Assembly (NCBI RefSeq): GCF_015354405.1
Contig: NZ_JADKYP010000011.1
Location: forward strand, 1 to 64,000
Reading direction: 5' to 3'
Source: Nocardia sp. BSTN01
Lineage (GTDB): Bacteria > Actinomycetota > Actinomycetes > Mycobacteriales > Mycobacteriaceae
DNA: 64,000 nucleotides
Part shown: positions 34,182 to 43,143 of the stretch, in pieces
Layout: the number at the start of each line of letters is the position of its first letter
How positions within the stretch are numbered: position 1 is the first letter of the stretch
The notes under the pieces: model-generated
Told to the model about the DNA's origin: nothing
Databases searched by the model: none
What the model saw: the letters and a program-made list of their open reading frames with translations, nothing else
Translations under genes and position numbers: made by a program

Positions 34182-35231
34182 CTAATCTCCGGCCAGCGAT
34201 TTCTCCCACCGCTGTTCGACCCCGGCGAAGCGCCAGATCGCCAGCGCTGCCGCCCACGTCGCGACGAACAAGCCGACGATGATGAACCCGAGCTGCCCCA
34301 GATCGAGATTGCCTATCCACGCCACGGCACCCGATCGGACGTCGAGCCGGTCGGCGAGGATCGACACCAGTTCCTGTCCGCCGATCAGCAAGGCCACCGC
34401 CACCGACAACCCGGTGATCACGAGGTTGTAGTAGATCTTGCGGATCGGCCGGGCGAAGGCCCAGTCGTAGGCATAGCTCATGAACGAGCCGTCGATCGCG
34501 TCGAACAGCGACATACCCGCCGAAAAGAGCACGGGCAGTACCAGAATCGCGTACCAGGGCAGTCCGGTCGCGGCCGCGCCACCGGCGATCACCAGTAGCC
34601 CGACCTCGGTGACGGTATCGAAGCCCAGCCCGAACAGCACCCCGACCGGATACATGTGCACCGGCCGGCGCACCAGGCGAAGCACCGGGGCGAGGAGGCG
34701 GCTGAGCAGACCGCGGGTCTGCAGGTGCTGTTCGAGTCCGGCCTCGTCGAACTCCCCCCGCCGCATCCGCCGGAACACCCGCCAGATCGCGATCAGCGAG
34801 GAGAGGTTCAGCAATCCGATCAGTATCAGAAAGGCCCCGGAGACAGTGGTTCCCCACAGCCCGGTCCAGCGCTCCAGGGAGGAATTCTCGTCCTCGAGAT
34901 TCGCCGCGAGCGCGCGCACGCCCAGCGCGAGCAGACAGACCAGCACCAGCACGACCGACGAATGCCCGAGCGAGAACCAGAACCCCACCGACTGCGATCG
35001 CGCCCGCCCGTTCTCGGCCACCAACTTTCGCGTGGTGTTGTCGATCGCGGCGATATGGTCCGCGTCGAATGCATGCCGCATACCGAGGGTGTACGCGGTC
35101 ACCCCCAGCCCCACCCCGTACACGGCACCGTTCACCGAATGATGCTGCGGCACGACGACCAGCAACAACGTCCCCCACCCCAGGATGTGCAACACCACCA
35201 CCGCAGTCGCCATCCCCACCACACTGCGCAT
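34182..35231 (-). CDS. NiCoT family nickel/cobalt permease
   Basis: 349-residue integral membrane metal permease with about eight TM helices. It contains the family signature HAFDADHIAAIDNTTRKL in TM2 (HxxxxDH metal site) and LGFDTVTEVGLLVIAG with GMSLFDAIDGSFMSYAYDWA as further conserved blocks. These import Ni2+ or Co2+ for urease, hydrogenase or cobalamin, but none of those genes is in the window. The start is set at ATG 35231, where TM1 (VVGMATAVVVLHILGWGTLL) begins. The open frame extends upstream to 35447, over the tRNA-Ser, which is not credible. Confidence 0.92.
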   Translation of the reverse strand: MRSVVGMATAVVVLHILGWGTLLLVVVPQHHSVNGAVYGVGLGVTAYTLGMRHAFDADHIAAIDNTTRKLVAENGRARSQSVGFWFSLGHSSVVLVLVCLLALGVRALAANLEDENSSLERWTGLWGTTVSGAFLILIGLLNLSSLIAIWRVFRRMRRGEFDEAGLEQHLQTRGLLSRLLAPVLRLVRRPVHMYPVGVLFGLGFDTVTEVGLLVIAGGAAATGLPWYAILVLPVLFSAGMSLFDAIDGSFMSYAYDWAFARPIRKIYYNLVITGLSVAVALLIGGQELVSILADRLDVRSGAVAWIGNLDLGQLGFIIVGLFVATWAAALAIWRFAGVEQRWEKSLAGD

Positions 35232-35393
35232 ACGGTCCCCCCGTCCAGGTTCATCCGACCATCGCGAACGATTGTCGCCGATCCCACCGACACACGCCGC
35301 CGCTGCGCCGGCCGGCCGCGCCGCCCGGACCGATTCGGCATCCCCGCATCCGCGCCAGTAGGCTGAGACACCGTTCCGGCCCGCCCGGAACGA

Positions 35394-35478
35394 GGTGGGT
35401 TGCCCGAGCGGCCTAAGGGAACGGTCTTGAAAACCGTCGTGGTTCACGCCACCGTGGGTTCAAATCCCACACCCACCG
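35394..35478 (+). tRNA. tRNA-Ser(TGA)
   Basis: 85-nt class II tRNA; acceptor GGTGGGT/ACCCACC, D-arm GCCCGAGCGGCC, anticodon stem ACGGT/ACCGT with loop CTTGAAA (anticodon TGA), variable arm CGTGGTTCACGCCACCG, T-arm TGGGTTCAAATCCCA. No CCA encoded. Confidence 0.96.
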
Positions 35479-35493
35479 CAGGTGGAGGGTCCG

Positions 35494-36219
35494 TCACCAG
35501 GGCACGGGTCCGGCGTCGGAGAAGAATCCGCCGGTCGGTCCGTCGTCGGGCAGGGTGGCGAGGTGGATCGCGATCGCGGCACCCTGTTGCGGGGTTCGGA
35601 TGCCGCGGAAGCCGTTGAGGTCGGTGGCGGTGAAGCCGGGGCAGCCGGCGTTGATCAGGATGTCGGTGTCGGCCAGTTCCTTGACGTACTGGATGGTGAC
35701 CGCGTTCAGGAAGGTCTTCGAGGCCGCGTACGCAGCGGAAATCGGGCCGGTGTCGGTGCCGGGGGTGGTCTGCAGCGTGAGCGAGCCGACGCTGCTGGAC
35801 ATGTTCACGATCCGCGGCGATGCCGAACGCCGCAGCATGGGCAGCATCGCGTTGGTGACACGGATGACCCCGATCACGTTGGTTTCCACGGCAGCTCGCA
35901 CGGTCGCGGGATCGACCACGGTGGGTTCCTGTGGCACGTCGCCGGTGATCGCGGCATTGTTGACCAGGACGTCGAGCCCTCCGGCGTGGTCGGCGATCAG
36001 ATCGGCCGCGGCGGCCACGCTCGCGTCGTCGGTCACGTCGAGCGGAACGCCGAATGCGTCGATCCCCGCCGCGCGCAATTTCTCCACCGCGGTGTCGCGG
36101 CGTTGCTCATCGCGCGCGCCCACACCGATTCGCCAGCCGAGGGCGCCCAGGCCCGCCGCGATCTCGTATCCGATTCCCTTGTTCGCGCCGGTCACCAGCG
36201 CGATCGTCCGTTCACTCAT
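35494..36219 (-). CDS. SDR family oxidoreductase
   Basis: 241-residue classical short-chain dehydrogenase. NAD(P)-binding GANKGIGYEIAAGLG near residue 10, Asp in PLDVTDDASV, NNAAITGD near 90, then catalytic Ser in VNMSSSVGSL, YxxxK in YAASKTFLNAV, and CPGFTATDLNGF. The start is ATG 36219, directly before the Rossmann strand; the longer open frame overlaps the divergent LysR gene. The LysR start lies 106 bases away on the other strand, so the pair has the usual arrangement of a LysR regulator next to the gene it controls. Substrate unknown. Confidence 0.92.
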   Translation of the reverse strand: MSERTIALVTGANKGIGYEIAAGLGALGWRIGVGARDEQRRDTAVEKLRAAGIDAFGVPLDVTDDASVAAAADLIADHAGGLDVLVNNAAITGDVPQEPTVVDPATVRAAVETNVIGVIRVTNAMLPMLRRSASPRIVNMSSSVGSLTLQTTPGTDTGPISAAYAASKTFLNAVTIQYVKELADTDILINAGCPGFTATDLNGFRGIRTPQQGAAIAIHLATLPDDGPTGGFFSDAGPVPW

Positions 36220-36324
36220 ACCGTCGATCCTGGTTCCGTCTCCGGCGACGCGTCCAACACCGGCTGGGTGGCGATTCATACCGCACGGGTATTGGTGGCG
36301 GTGAGCGCCGGATACGATGACCCG

Positions 36325-37164
36325 GTGGAGACGCGGGAGTTGCGATACTTCGTCGCCGTCGCCGAGGAATTGCATTTCGGGCGGGCGGCACAGCGACTCG
36401 CGATGGCGCAACCACCACTCTCACGGGCGATCCGACAGCTCGAGCGGCGGCTCGGCGTGGTTCTGCTGCGCCGCACCACTCGCTCGATCGCCCTGACCGA
36501 GGCCGGGTCGGTGCTGTTGCGGGAGGCCCGTGCCGCGCTCGACGCGGTCGAAGCCGCGGAGCGGCGCACCCGCCGCGCCGCCGCCCATCGACCCGGGATG
36601 GTGCTGGCCACGAAGGCCGGAGCGTCCAGCGAACTGCTGTCGAAACTGCTGGACGCCTACGCTGCCGAACCGGGCGCCGTCCCCGTCGAGGTGATCCTGT
36701 GCGGGCCCGGCGAACAGGAGGGACTGCTGCGCGACGGTCGTGCCGACGTCGCCCTGCTCCACCGGCCCTTCGACACGACCGCCGGATTCGACACCGAGGA
36801 TCTGCACACCGAACAGCAGGTTCTGGTCCTGCCCGCGGGTCACCCCCTCGCCTCCCGGACCCACGTGTCGTCGGCCGAGGTCTCGGCCCTGACGGATCTG
36901 CCCCTGCCGCGCTGGCCCCGGCAGGACGGGAGTTATCCCGACGGCCCCGGTCCGAAGGTTCGCGACCACACCCAACTGGCCCAACTGATCGCGCTCGGAC
37001 GAACCTGCGCGGTCATGCCCGAGTCGGTCCGATCCCACCTCCGCGACGATCACGCGATCGTGCCGGTACCGGACGCACCGGCGGTCACCACGGTCATCGC
37101 CTGGCCACCACACAGCAAATCCAGAGCCGTCGCCGACCTCGTCCGCACCGCGACACGCCTCTAG
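36325..37164 (+). CDS. LysR family transcriptional regulator
   Basis: 279-residue LTTR. The N-terminal winged helix is ELRYFVAVAEELHFGRAAQRL then AMAQPPLSRAIRQLERRLGV and TEAGSVLLREARAAL; the effector domain runs from about residue 90 with VLPAGHPLASRTHVSSAEV. GTG start at 36325, since similarity begins at ETRELRYF; the open frame runs far upstream only because it lies antisense to the SDR. It is divergent from that SDR gene, its probable target. The inducer is not predictable. Confidence 0.92.
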   Translation: METRELRYFVAVAEELHFGRAAQRLAMAQPPLSRAIRQLERRLGVVLLRRTTRSIALTEAGSVLLREARAALDAVEAAERRTRRAAAHRPGMVLATKAGASSELLSKLLDAYAAEPGAVPVEVILCGPGEQEGLLRDGRADVALLHRPFDTTAGFDTEDLHTEQQVLVLPAGHPLASRTHVSSAEVSALTDLPLPRWPRQDGSYPDGPGPKVRDHTQLAQLIALGRTCAVMPESVRSHLRDDHAIVPVPDAPAVTTVIAWPPHSKSRAVADLVRTATRL

Positions 37165-37316
37165 CCGGCACCGTGGTTCCGCGGCCGCGCTGTGCCGAAA
37201 TGCCGACTACGCGAAGCAACATCGGTTCGCGGGCACGTGCGTCCACGACTATGGCGCCGACCCGCGTAACAGTCGGCGCCACAGTCGTTTCCGGGCATTA
37301 TTCGAACGGCACAGGT

Positions 37317-37490
37317 TCAGAAGCACCACACCCAATCGGCAGATCCCGGCAGCGGGATGGTGATGCAGATGGCGATCGGTTTCGCCGTGGTATCGGAAGC
37401 GCTGTCGGCGGAGGCGATGGGCGCCGCCACGGCACCGAGCGACACGATGATCGCGGTGGTTGCGAGGGCTTTCGCTGACTTCCTGTGCAT
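37317..37490 (-). CDS. Small secreted peptide, 57 residues
   Basis: Short ORF beginning MHRKSAKALATTAIIVSLGA and continuing VAAPIASADSASDTTAKP, a textbook signal peptide with AxA cleavage after ASA (residue 28). The mature form is about 29 residues, with two cysteines (Cys42, Cys56) flanking ITIPLPGSADWVW, able to form one disulfide. AAAGG lies about 9 bases upstream. No family recognised; Nocardia genomes contain short exported peptides of this general form. It is alone between a LysR gene and a MarR gene. Confidence 0.72.
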   Translation of the reverse strand: MHRKSAKALATTAIIVSLGAVAAPIASADSASDTTAKPIAICITIPLPGSADWVWCF

Positions 37491-37624
37491 GGTTCGAACC
37501 TTTCGACGTCACCCTTCGAAGGAAAACCGGAAAACCCGGTCCCGGACCTAGCGCCCTAATGGTCCCGTCCGCGAACAGTCAGCAACAAGGGACCAACGTC
37601 CCCGATCGAGGGCTGCGCTTCGGA

Positions 37625-38113
37625 TCAGGTGCGGCGGGGGTCGGTTTTGGCGTTGACTCGGTCGAAGGCGTCGCCGAGGGCGGTGAGCTCTTCGGGGCTG
37701 AGCAGGTCGACGAAGGTGCGGCGGACGGCGGCTACATGGCCGGGGGCGGCGGCGCGGAGGCGGCGCATACCTTCGTCGGTGAGGTGGGCGCGGACGCCGC
37801 GGCCGTCCTCTTCGCAGCTGGTGCGGCGGACCATGCCCTCGTCCTCCATGCGGCGGATCTGGTGGGTGAGGCGGCTGCGCGAGGACAGCACGCCGTCGGC
37901 GAGATCGCTCATCCGCAGCGAACCGCCCGGAGCCTCGGAAAGCATCACGAGGATGCGGTATTCGGGCAGGCTCATATCGCTGTCGGCCTGTAACTGGCGG
38001 TTGAGTTCCACCATCAGGCGCTGATGCCCGTCCATGAACGCACGCCATGCCCGCTGCTGTGCCGAGCTCAACCACGGCGGCGAGGCCGGGTGACCGCTCG
38101 GTTCGTAAGCCAT
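37625..38113 (-). CDS. MarR family transcriptional regulator
   Basis: 162-residue winged-helix regulator. Core: MSLPEYRILVMLSEAPGGSL, RMSDLADGVLSSRSRLTHQI (recognition helix), RRMEDEGMVRRTSCEEDGRG with the wing, then VRAHLTDEGMRRLRAAAPGH and a C-terminal dimerisation helix. It is divergent from the quinone oxidoreductase with about 120 bases between, so it may respond to quinones or oxidants, by position. Ligand unknown. Confidence 0.9.
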   Translation of the reverse strand: MAYEPSGHPASPPWLSSAQQRAWRAFMDGHQRLMVELNRQLQADSDMSLPEYRILVMLSEAPGGSLRMSDLADGVLSSRSRLTHQIRRMEDEGMVRRTSCEEDGRGVRAHLTDEGMRRLRAAAPGHVAAVRRTFVDLLSPEELTALGDAFDRVNAKTDPRRT

Positions 38114-38236
38114 GGCGCCATTCTATTGGGCCCGAATGGAAGGAATGTCGGCTGGTCAGGGACCTGCGGACAAGATCACCCGGATCGGCCGCACAGCCGC
38201 ACCTGTTCCAGCGCGGCGAGCACCTAGAGTCGAGGT

Positions 38237-39226
38237 ATGTACGCGGCGACGTTGGACGGTTTCGGTGGGCCAGAGGTGATCCGCTGGGCGGAGGTGCCGG
38301 ATCTGCCGCCACCCGGACCGGGCGAGGTGGCGATCGACGTCGTTGCGGCCGGGGTCAATCGCGCGGATCTGTTGCAGCGCCAGGGTTTCTATCCGTCGCC
38401 GCCGGGCGCCAGCGACATCCTGGGCCTCGAGGTGTCGGGTGTCGTGGCCGAGGCCGGCGCGGGCGTGCGGGATCTGCGCCCGGGCGATCGGGTGTGCGCG
38501 CTGTTGTCCGGTGGCGGCTACGCCCAGCGCGTGGTCGTCGCCGCGAGTCAGGTGCTGCCGGTGCCCGAGGGATTGGATCTGGCTGCGGCAGCGGCACTTC
38601 CGGAGGTCGCCGCCACCGTCTGGTCGAATCTGGTGATGCGGGCCGGAATGCGCGCCGGGCAGCTGCTGCTCGTCCACGGCGGCGGAAGCGGAATCGGCAC
38701 CCATGCCATTCAGGTCGCGGTGAATCGCGGTGCGCGCGTCGCGGTGACCGCCGGTTCGCAGTACAAATTGGATCGCTGCGCCGAATTGGGCGCGAGCATC
38801 GGAATCAATTATCGGGAACAGGATTTCGTCGAAGTCCTCGGCGAAACCGGTGGCGCCGACATCATTCTCGACAATATGGGCGCGAAATACCTGCCGCGCA
38901 ACGTTTCCACACTCGCCGAGGACGGGCAACTGTGCGTGATCGGCATGCAGGGCGGTGTGACGGGCGAATTGAATCTGGCGGAGCTGCTCGGTAAGCGCGG
39001 CACCATCCACGCCACCAATCTGCGCAAGCGGCCGGCGACCGGGAAGTCGAGTAAGGCCGAGATCATCGCGGAGCTGCGGCGGCATCTGTGGCCGCTGATC
39101 GCGAAGGGCGCGGTGGTGCCGGTGGTCCATGCCGAAGTCCCGGTCACGGAGGCGGCGCACGCCCACGAACTGCTCGATTCGGCCGAGACCGTCGGCAAGG
39201 TGGTGCTGCGCATCGACGAGGCGTGA
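38237..39226 (+). CDS. NAD(P)H-quinone oxidoreductase (MDR, PIG3 type)
   Basis: 329-residue medium-chain dehydrogenase/reductase without zinc ligands. N-terminal GroES-like domain: GVNRADLLQRQGFYPSPPG, GLEVSGVVAEAGAGV. NADPH domain: LLLVHGGGSGIGTHAIQVA, then VTAGSQYKLDRCAELGASIG and ILDNMGAKYLPRNVSTLAEDG. It reduces quinones or similar electrophiles in the cytosol. Position matches Rv3777 in M. tuberculosis. It is followed convergently by the Rv3778c-like gene. Confidence 0.92.
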   Translation: MYAATLDGFGGPEVIRWAEVPDLPPPGPGEVAIDVVAAGVNRADLLQRQGFYPSPPGASDILGLEVSGVVAEAGAGVRDLRPGDRVCALLSGGGYAQRVVVAASQVLPVPEGLDLAAAAALPEVAATVWSNLVMRAGMRAGQLLLVHGGGSGIGTHAIQVAVNRGARVAVTAGSQYKLDRCAELGASIGINYREQDFVEVLGETGGADIILDNMGAKYLPRNVSTLAEDGQLCVIGMQGGVTGELNLAELLGKRGTIHATNLRKRPATGKSSKAEIIAELRRHLWPLIAKGAVVPVVHAEVPVTEAAHAHELLDSAETVGKVVLRIDEA

Positions 39227-39245
39227 ACGGCGCGCCCGCCGCGAG

Positions 39246-40451
39246 CTACTTCTCCAGCGAGTTCAGCGCCCGGCCCAGCTGTTCGATCTCGAATTTCGTT
39301 GTGTAGGGCGCCAAACCGAGGGTGACGGCACCACCTTCGTCGTTGACGCCCAGCGCGTCGAGCAACCGGCTGCCGCCGTGCGCGCCGCTGACGGTGCCGA
39401 TGCGGTGGTCGGCGAGTTCGGCGGAGATCTTCTCCGCCTGCATCCCCGCGATGGTGAAACTGACCGTCGGGATGCGGGTGGAGGCGCGGCCGATCACGGT
39501 CAGATCCGGCACGGCGTCGAGCACCTCCATCAGATTCTCGAACAGCTGATCGTGATAGTCCTGCAGCGAGGTGATCGACACCTCCAGCCGCTCCCGGCGG
39601 CTGCCGGTGGCCTGTTCGTCCAGTCCGGCGAGGTAGTCGATGGAGGTGGTCAGCCCCGCGAGCAGCGCGTACTGATGTCCGCCGACCTCGAGCCGCTCGG
39701 CGCCCTTGGCGTAGGGGTTCAGTGACATCGAGGGGATGCGATCCAGGAATGCCGGATCGCGGAACACCAGCGCCCCGATCTGCGGACCACCCCAGGCCGG
39801 TGCGGAGAGCGCGACGACGTCGGCATTGAGTTCGTCGATGTCGATCAGGGCGTAGGGCGCCGCGCCGAAACAGTCGGCGACCAGCAGTCCACCCACCTCG
39901 TGCACCCGGTCGGCGGCGACCCGGACCGCGGGTGCGGAGCCGACGATCGGCGAGGCGGCGGTGACCGCGACCAGGCGCGCGGTCGGGCCGATCAGTTCCT
40001 CGAACTGCCAGGCCGGCATCTCGCAAGTTTCGATCTCCACCTCGGCCCAGCGCACATGGGCGCCGTAGCGGTTGGCGATGCGCAGCCACGGGGCGACATT
40101 GGCCTCGTCGTCCAGGCGCGAGAGCACGATGCCGGTGCCGAGGCCGAGCCGTGAACTCAGCGATTCGGCCAGCCAGGCCAGCAGCACCGCCCGATCCGGG
40201 CCGAGTACGACGCCTGCCGGATCGCCGCCGACGAGATCGGCGACCGCCTCCCGGGCCGCGTCGAGAATCGCGCCACCGCGGCGTGCGGCGGCATGACGAT
40301 TGGTGTGCGAAAAAGCAGAGGTCCGGAAACCGGTTGATACGGCGCGCGATACCGAATCCGGGACCAGCATCCCTGCTTGGGGGTCCAGATGGATCCAGCC
40401 GTCGCCCAGGGACGGTATCAACCCCCGAACCCTCGCGACGTCGTAAGTCAT
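39246..40451 (-). CDS. Cysteine desulfurase-like aminotransferase class V protein without PLP lysine
   Basis: 401-residue class V fold-type I protein of the Rv3778c type (cysteine desulfurase-like subfamily). Motifs: GWIHLDPQAGMLVPDSVSRA, DDEANVAPWLRIANRYGA, VTAASPIVGSAPAVRV, LLVADCFGAAPYALIDI, VGGHQYALLAGLTTSIDYL. At the site where SufS/CsdA enzymes carry Ser-x-His-Lys, this protein reads LSAPAWGGPQIGALVF, so the Schiff-base lysine looks absent. If so it cannot be a normal desulfurase. The start is ATG 40451, where similarity starts. It diverges from bpa across 226 bases with no clear site. Confidence 0.88.
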   Translation of the reverse strand: MTYDVARVRGLIPSLGDGWIHLDPQAGMLVPDSVSRAVSTGFRTSAFSHTNRHAAARRGGAILDAAREAVADLVGGDPAGVVLGPDRAVLLAWLAESLSSRLGLGTGIVLSRLDDEANVAPWLRIANRYGAHVRWAEVEIETCEMPAWQFEELIGPTARLVAVTAASPIVGSAPAVRVAADRVHEVGGLLVADCFGAAPYALIDIDELNADVVALSAPAWGGPQIGALVFRDPAFLDRIPSMSLNPYAKGAERLEVGGHQYALLAGLTTSIDYLAGLDEQATGSRRERLEVSITSLQDYHDQLFENLMEVLDAVPDLTVIGRASTRIPTVSFTIAGMQAEKISAELADHRIGTVSGAHGGSRLLDALGVNDEGGAVTLGLAPYTTKFEIEQLGRALNSLEK

Positions 40452-40677
40452 GCTCGCCACTCTAAGGGCAGCGGGCAAGTCGGCGGAACCGTGCGCCGAC
40501 CCAATGCGATATCACGCGACATGGCAACCGACTTTCACAAACCGAACCACACACGAGGCGGACAGAACCGCAACAGAATACTTCCGCCCGAAATCGGACC
40601 GCGTACCCCGTTCCGGCACCGGGCCCTCACCGGGCGATGCGTCGTTCACTTAGCGCTCGGCGCGGGAAGCAGACATC

Positions 40678-41283
40678 ATGGATGCCATGACGCAATCGGA
40701 CGGAGCACCGGATTCCATCGTGGTGATCGGACCCGAGGGGCGGCCGCTGGTCATTCCGGCCGGCGCCCAGGGTGAGGCGCCGTTCGCCGGGCAGGTGGTC
40801 GGCGAAGGCGACACCGACGCCGAGGGCGCGCAGACCGCCGGCGGCGAGGAGTCGCTCGCCGATATGGTCGAGCAGCCCGCGAAGGTGATGCGGATCGGCA
40901 CCATGATCAAGCAGCTGCTCGAGGAGGTACGCGCGGCTCCGCTGGACGAGGCCAGCCGCAACCGGCTCAAAGAGATCCACAAGACCTCGGTGCACGAGCT
41001 CGAGCAGGGACTCTCCCCGGAGTTGCGCGACGAACTCGAGCGGCTCGCCCTGCCGTTCGGCGAGGATTCCGTGCCGTCCGACGCGGAACTGCGGATCGCC
41101 CAGGCGCAGCTGGTCGGGTGGCTGGAGGGCCTGTTCCACGGTATTCAGACCGCGTTGTTCGCCCAGCAGATGGCGGCCCGCGCGCAGCTCGAGCAGATGC
41201 GGCACGCGCTGCCGCCGGGTGCGCACATCCCGCGCGAGGGCGGGCAGGGCGGATCGGTGACCGGAGGCGGTCAGTACCTCTGA
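40678..41283 (+). CDS. bpa: Bacterial proteasome activator Bpa (PafE)
   Basis: 201-residue protein forming a ring that opens the 20S proteasome core without ATP. The core four-helix region runs from about residue 60 (SLADMVEQPAKVMRIGTMIK, QLLEEVRAAPLDEASRNRL) to HALPPGA; the C terminus ends in GGGQYL, the GQYL motif that docks into the proteasome alpha ring. The first 60 residues are flexible and acidic. Position equals Rv3780 between Rv3778c and the galactan export genes. Start ATG 40678, with ATG 40687 as alternative. The proteasome core itself is not in the window. Confidence 0.95.
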   Translation: MDAMTQSDGAPDSIVVIGPEGRPLVIPAGAQGEAPFAGQVVGEGDTDAEGAQTAGGEESLADMVEQPAKVMRIGTMIKQLLEEVRAAPLDEASRNRLKEIHKTSVHELEQGLSPELRDELERLALPFGEDSVPSDAELRIAQAQLVGWLEGLFHGIQTALFAQQMAARAQLEQMRHALPPGAHIPREGGQGGSVTGGGQYL

Positions 41284-41353
41284 ACACCGCTGATCTTCGG
41301 ATAGCCTCGAGCCCCCACCGGCGGGGATCGGCTCTGCGCTACAGTCGTGCACT

Positions 41354-42244
41354 GTGCCAGCAGCTGCCCCTGCCGATTCGGCCACAGCCGAACGTCCGGC
41401 CGACGCCACGGTGCCCCTGATGTCGGATGCGCAAACGTTTCCGCGGGCCTTCAAAGACCTCCGCGAGGGGTTCTCTCAGCGTGAGCTGTGGCTACAGCTG
41501 GGCTGGCAGGACATCAAGCAGCGCTACCGGCGATCGGTGATCGGCCCGTTCTGGATCACCATCGCCACCGGCGTGCAGGCAGCCGCGATGGGTGTGCTCT
41601 ACGCGGCGATCCTGAATCAGGATCTGTGGACGTATCTGCCGTACGTGACCGTCGGCCTGATCATCTGGAACGTGATCAACGCCAGCATCCTCGAGGGTTC
41701 GGATGTGTTCATCGCCAACGAGGGGCTGATCAAACAGCTGCCCTCGGCGCTGAGCGTGCACGTCTACCGGCTGGTGTGGCGGCAGTTCCTGTTCTTCGCG
41801 CACAACATCGTGATCTATCTGGTCATGCTGGTGGCCTTCGGCGTCTGGGAACATCTGGACTGGACTGTGCTGCTGGCGATTCCCGCGATCGCGCTGGTGT
41901 TCCTGAATTCGGCGTGGGTGTCGATCGTGTTCGGCATCTTCTCCACCCGCTACCGCGACATCGCCCCGATCCTGGGCAGTATGACGCTGATGCTGTTCGT
42001 GCTGACCCCGGTCATGTGGACCACGAAGTCACTGCACGATCAGGGCGGGGCGGTGAGCGAGCGGGCCAAGCTGGTCGAGTTGGTGCCGACCTATCACTAT
42101 CTCGAGATCGTGCGCGCGCCCCTGCTCGGCGATCCGGTGCAGGTGCGGTCGTGGCTGGTCGTCGGTGTGATCACCGTGGTCGGCTGGACGGTGGCGATCC
42201 TGGCGTTGAAGCAATACCGTTCCCGCGTGCCGTACTGGGTGTAG
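41354..42244 (+). CDS. wzm: Galactan export ABC permease
   Basis: 296-residue ABC-2 type permease with six TM helices, the Wzm half of the exporter that moves lipid-linked galactan across the plasma membrane before arabinogalactan assembly. Features: amphipathic N-terminal block FSQRELWLQLGWQDIKQRYR, TM1 FWITIATGVQAAAMGVLYAA, then LPYVTVGLIIWNVINASILE and LMLFVLTPVMWTTKSL. Upstream GTG 41354 or ATG 41420 could be the start; the second lies right before the conserved part. wzt follows after 8 bases. Equivalent to Rv3783. Confidence 0.92.
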   Translation: MPAAAPADSATAERPADATVPLMSDAQTFPRAFKDLREGFSQRELWLQLGWQDIKQRYRRSVIGPFWITIATGVQAAAMGVLYAAILNQDLWTYLPYVTVGLIIWNVINASILEGSDVFIANEGLIKQLPSALSVHVYRLVWRQFLFFAHNIVIYLVMLVAFGVWEHLDWTVLLAIPAIALVFLNSAWVSIVFGIFSTRYRDIAPILGSMTLMLFVLTPVMWTTKSLHDQGGAVSERAKLVELVPTYHYLEIVRAPLLGDPVQVRSWLVVGVITVVGWTVAILALKQYRSRVPYWV

Positions 42245-42252
42245 AGGACGAT

Positions 42253-43059
42253 ATGACCGGAGTAAGCATCGAAACCCGCCAGGCGTGGGTGGAGTTTCCC
42301 ATCTTCGACGCCAAGTCACGGTCGCTGAAGAAGGCTTTCCTGGGCAAGGCCGGCGGATCCATCGGGCGCAATCAGTCCGATGTGGTCGTCGTGGAGGCCC
42401 TGCGTGACATCACGCTGTCGCTGAAAGAGGGTGACCGGGTCGGCCTGGTCGGCCACAACGGCGCCGGGAAGTCGACGCTGCTGCGGCTGCTCTCGGGTAT
42501 CTACGAGCCCACCCGCGGCAGTGCGCGGGTGCGCGGCCGGGTGGCGCCGGTGTTCGACCTCGGTGTCGGCATGGATCCGGAGATCTCCGGCTACGAGAAC
42601 ATCATCATCCGCGGGCTGTTCCTCGGGCAGACCCGCAAGCAGATGCTGGCCAAGGTCGACGAGATCGCCGACTTCACCGAACTCGGCGAATATCTGAACA
42701 TGCCGCTGCGCACCTATTCGACCGGTATGCGGGTACGGCTGGCGATGGGCGTGGTGACCTCGATCGATCCGGAAATCCTGCTGCTGGACGAGGGTATCGG
42801 CGCGGTCGACGCGGAATTCATGAAGAAGGCCCGCAACCGGCTGCGTGATCTGGTGGCGCGCTCCGGAATCCTGGTGTTCTGCAGCCATTCCAACGAATTC
42901 CTGGCCCAATTGTGCGACACCGCAATGTGGATCGACCACGGCACGCTGCGCATGCAGGGTGATATCGAGGATGTGGTGCGCGCCTACGAGGGCCCGGAGG
43001 CGGGCGATCACGTGAAGCAGATCCTGCGTGAGCTCGAACTCGAACGCAATCCCGCATGA
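42253..43059 (+). CDS. wzt: Galactan export ABC ATPase
   Basis: 268-residue ATP-binding subunit paired with wzm. Walker A GHNGAGKSTLLRLL, Q-loop region GVGMDPEISGYENI, signature TYSTGMRVRLAMG (STGMR as in Wzt-type ATPases), Walker B ILLLDEGIGAVD, H-loop CSHSNEF. It lacks the C-terminal carbohydrate-binding domain of O-antigen Wzt proteins, as in the mycobacterial protein. Start ATG 42253 with GAGGA upstream. Equivalent to Rv3781; operon wzm-wzt-glfT1. Confidence 0.94.
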   Translation: MTGVSIETRQAWVEFPIFDAKSRSLKKAFLGKAGGSIGRNQSDVVVVEALRDITLSLKEGDRVGLVGHNGAGKSTLLRLLSGIYEPTRGSARVRGRVAPVFDLGVGMDPEISGYENIIIRGLFLGQTRKQMLAKVDEIADFTELGEYLNMPLRTYSTGMRVRLAMGVVTSIDPEILLLDEGIGAVDAEFMKKARNRLRDLVARSGILVFCSHSNEFLAQLCDTAMWIDHGTLRMQGDIEDVVRAYEGPEAGDHVKQILRELELERNPA

Positions 43060-43078
43060 CGACGGCGGCAGAGGACAC

Positions 43079-43143
43079 GGACATGGGCGGTCAAGCGCGG
43101 AGGCGGGAGCGTAGCGTAACCACGCAGCGCTCCGCCCATGTCC
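43079..43143. repeat. Palindromic element between wzt and glfT1
   Basis: Perfect 12-base inverted arms GGACATGGGCGG (43079-43090) and CCGCCCATGTCC (43132-43143) surround GGCGGGAGCGTAGCG and GCAGCGC. Imperfect direct repeats of about 14 bases (CAGAGGACACGGAC at left, CAGAGGACAAGGAC at right) flank it, as if a target site was duplicated. It fills most of the 104 bases before the glfT1 start chosen here. Confidence 0.6.

Noticed and set aside
34129-35178. 5' extension of the Ag85-like esterase to 35178
   Set aside because: It overlaps the Ni/Co permease frame and lies before a clear signal peptide.
37249-37512. 87-codon minus-strand frame
   Set aside because: It overlaps the 57-aa secreted peptide in another frame and lacks any signal or domain; the peptide frame is the better reading.
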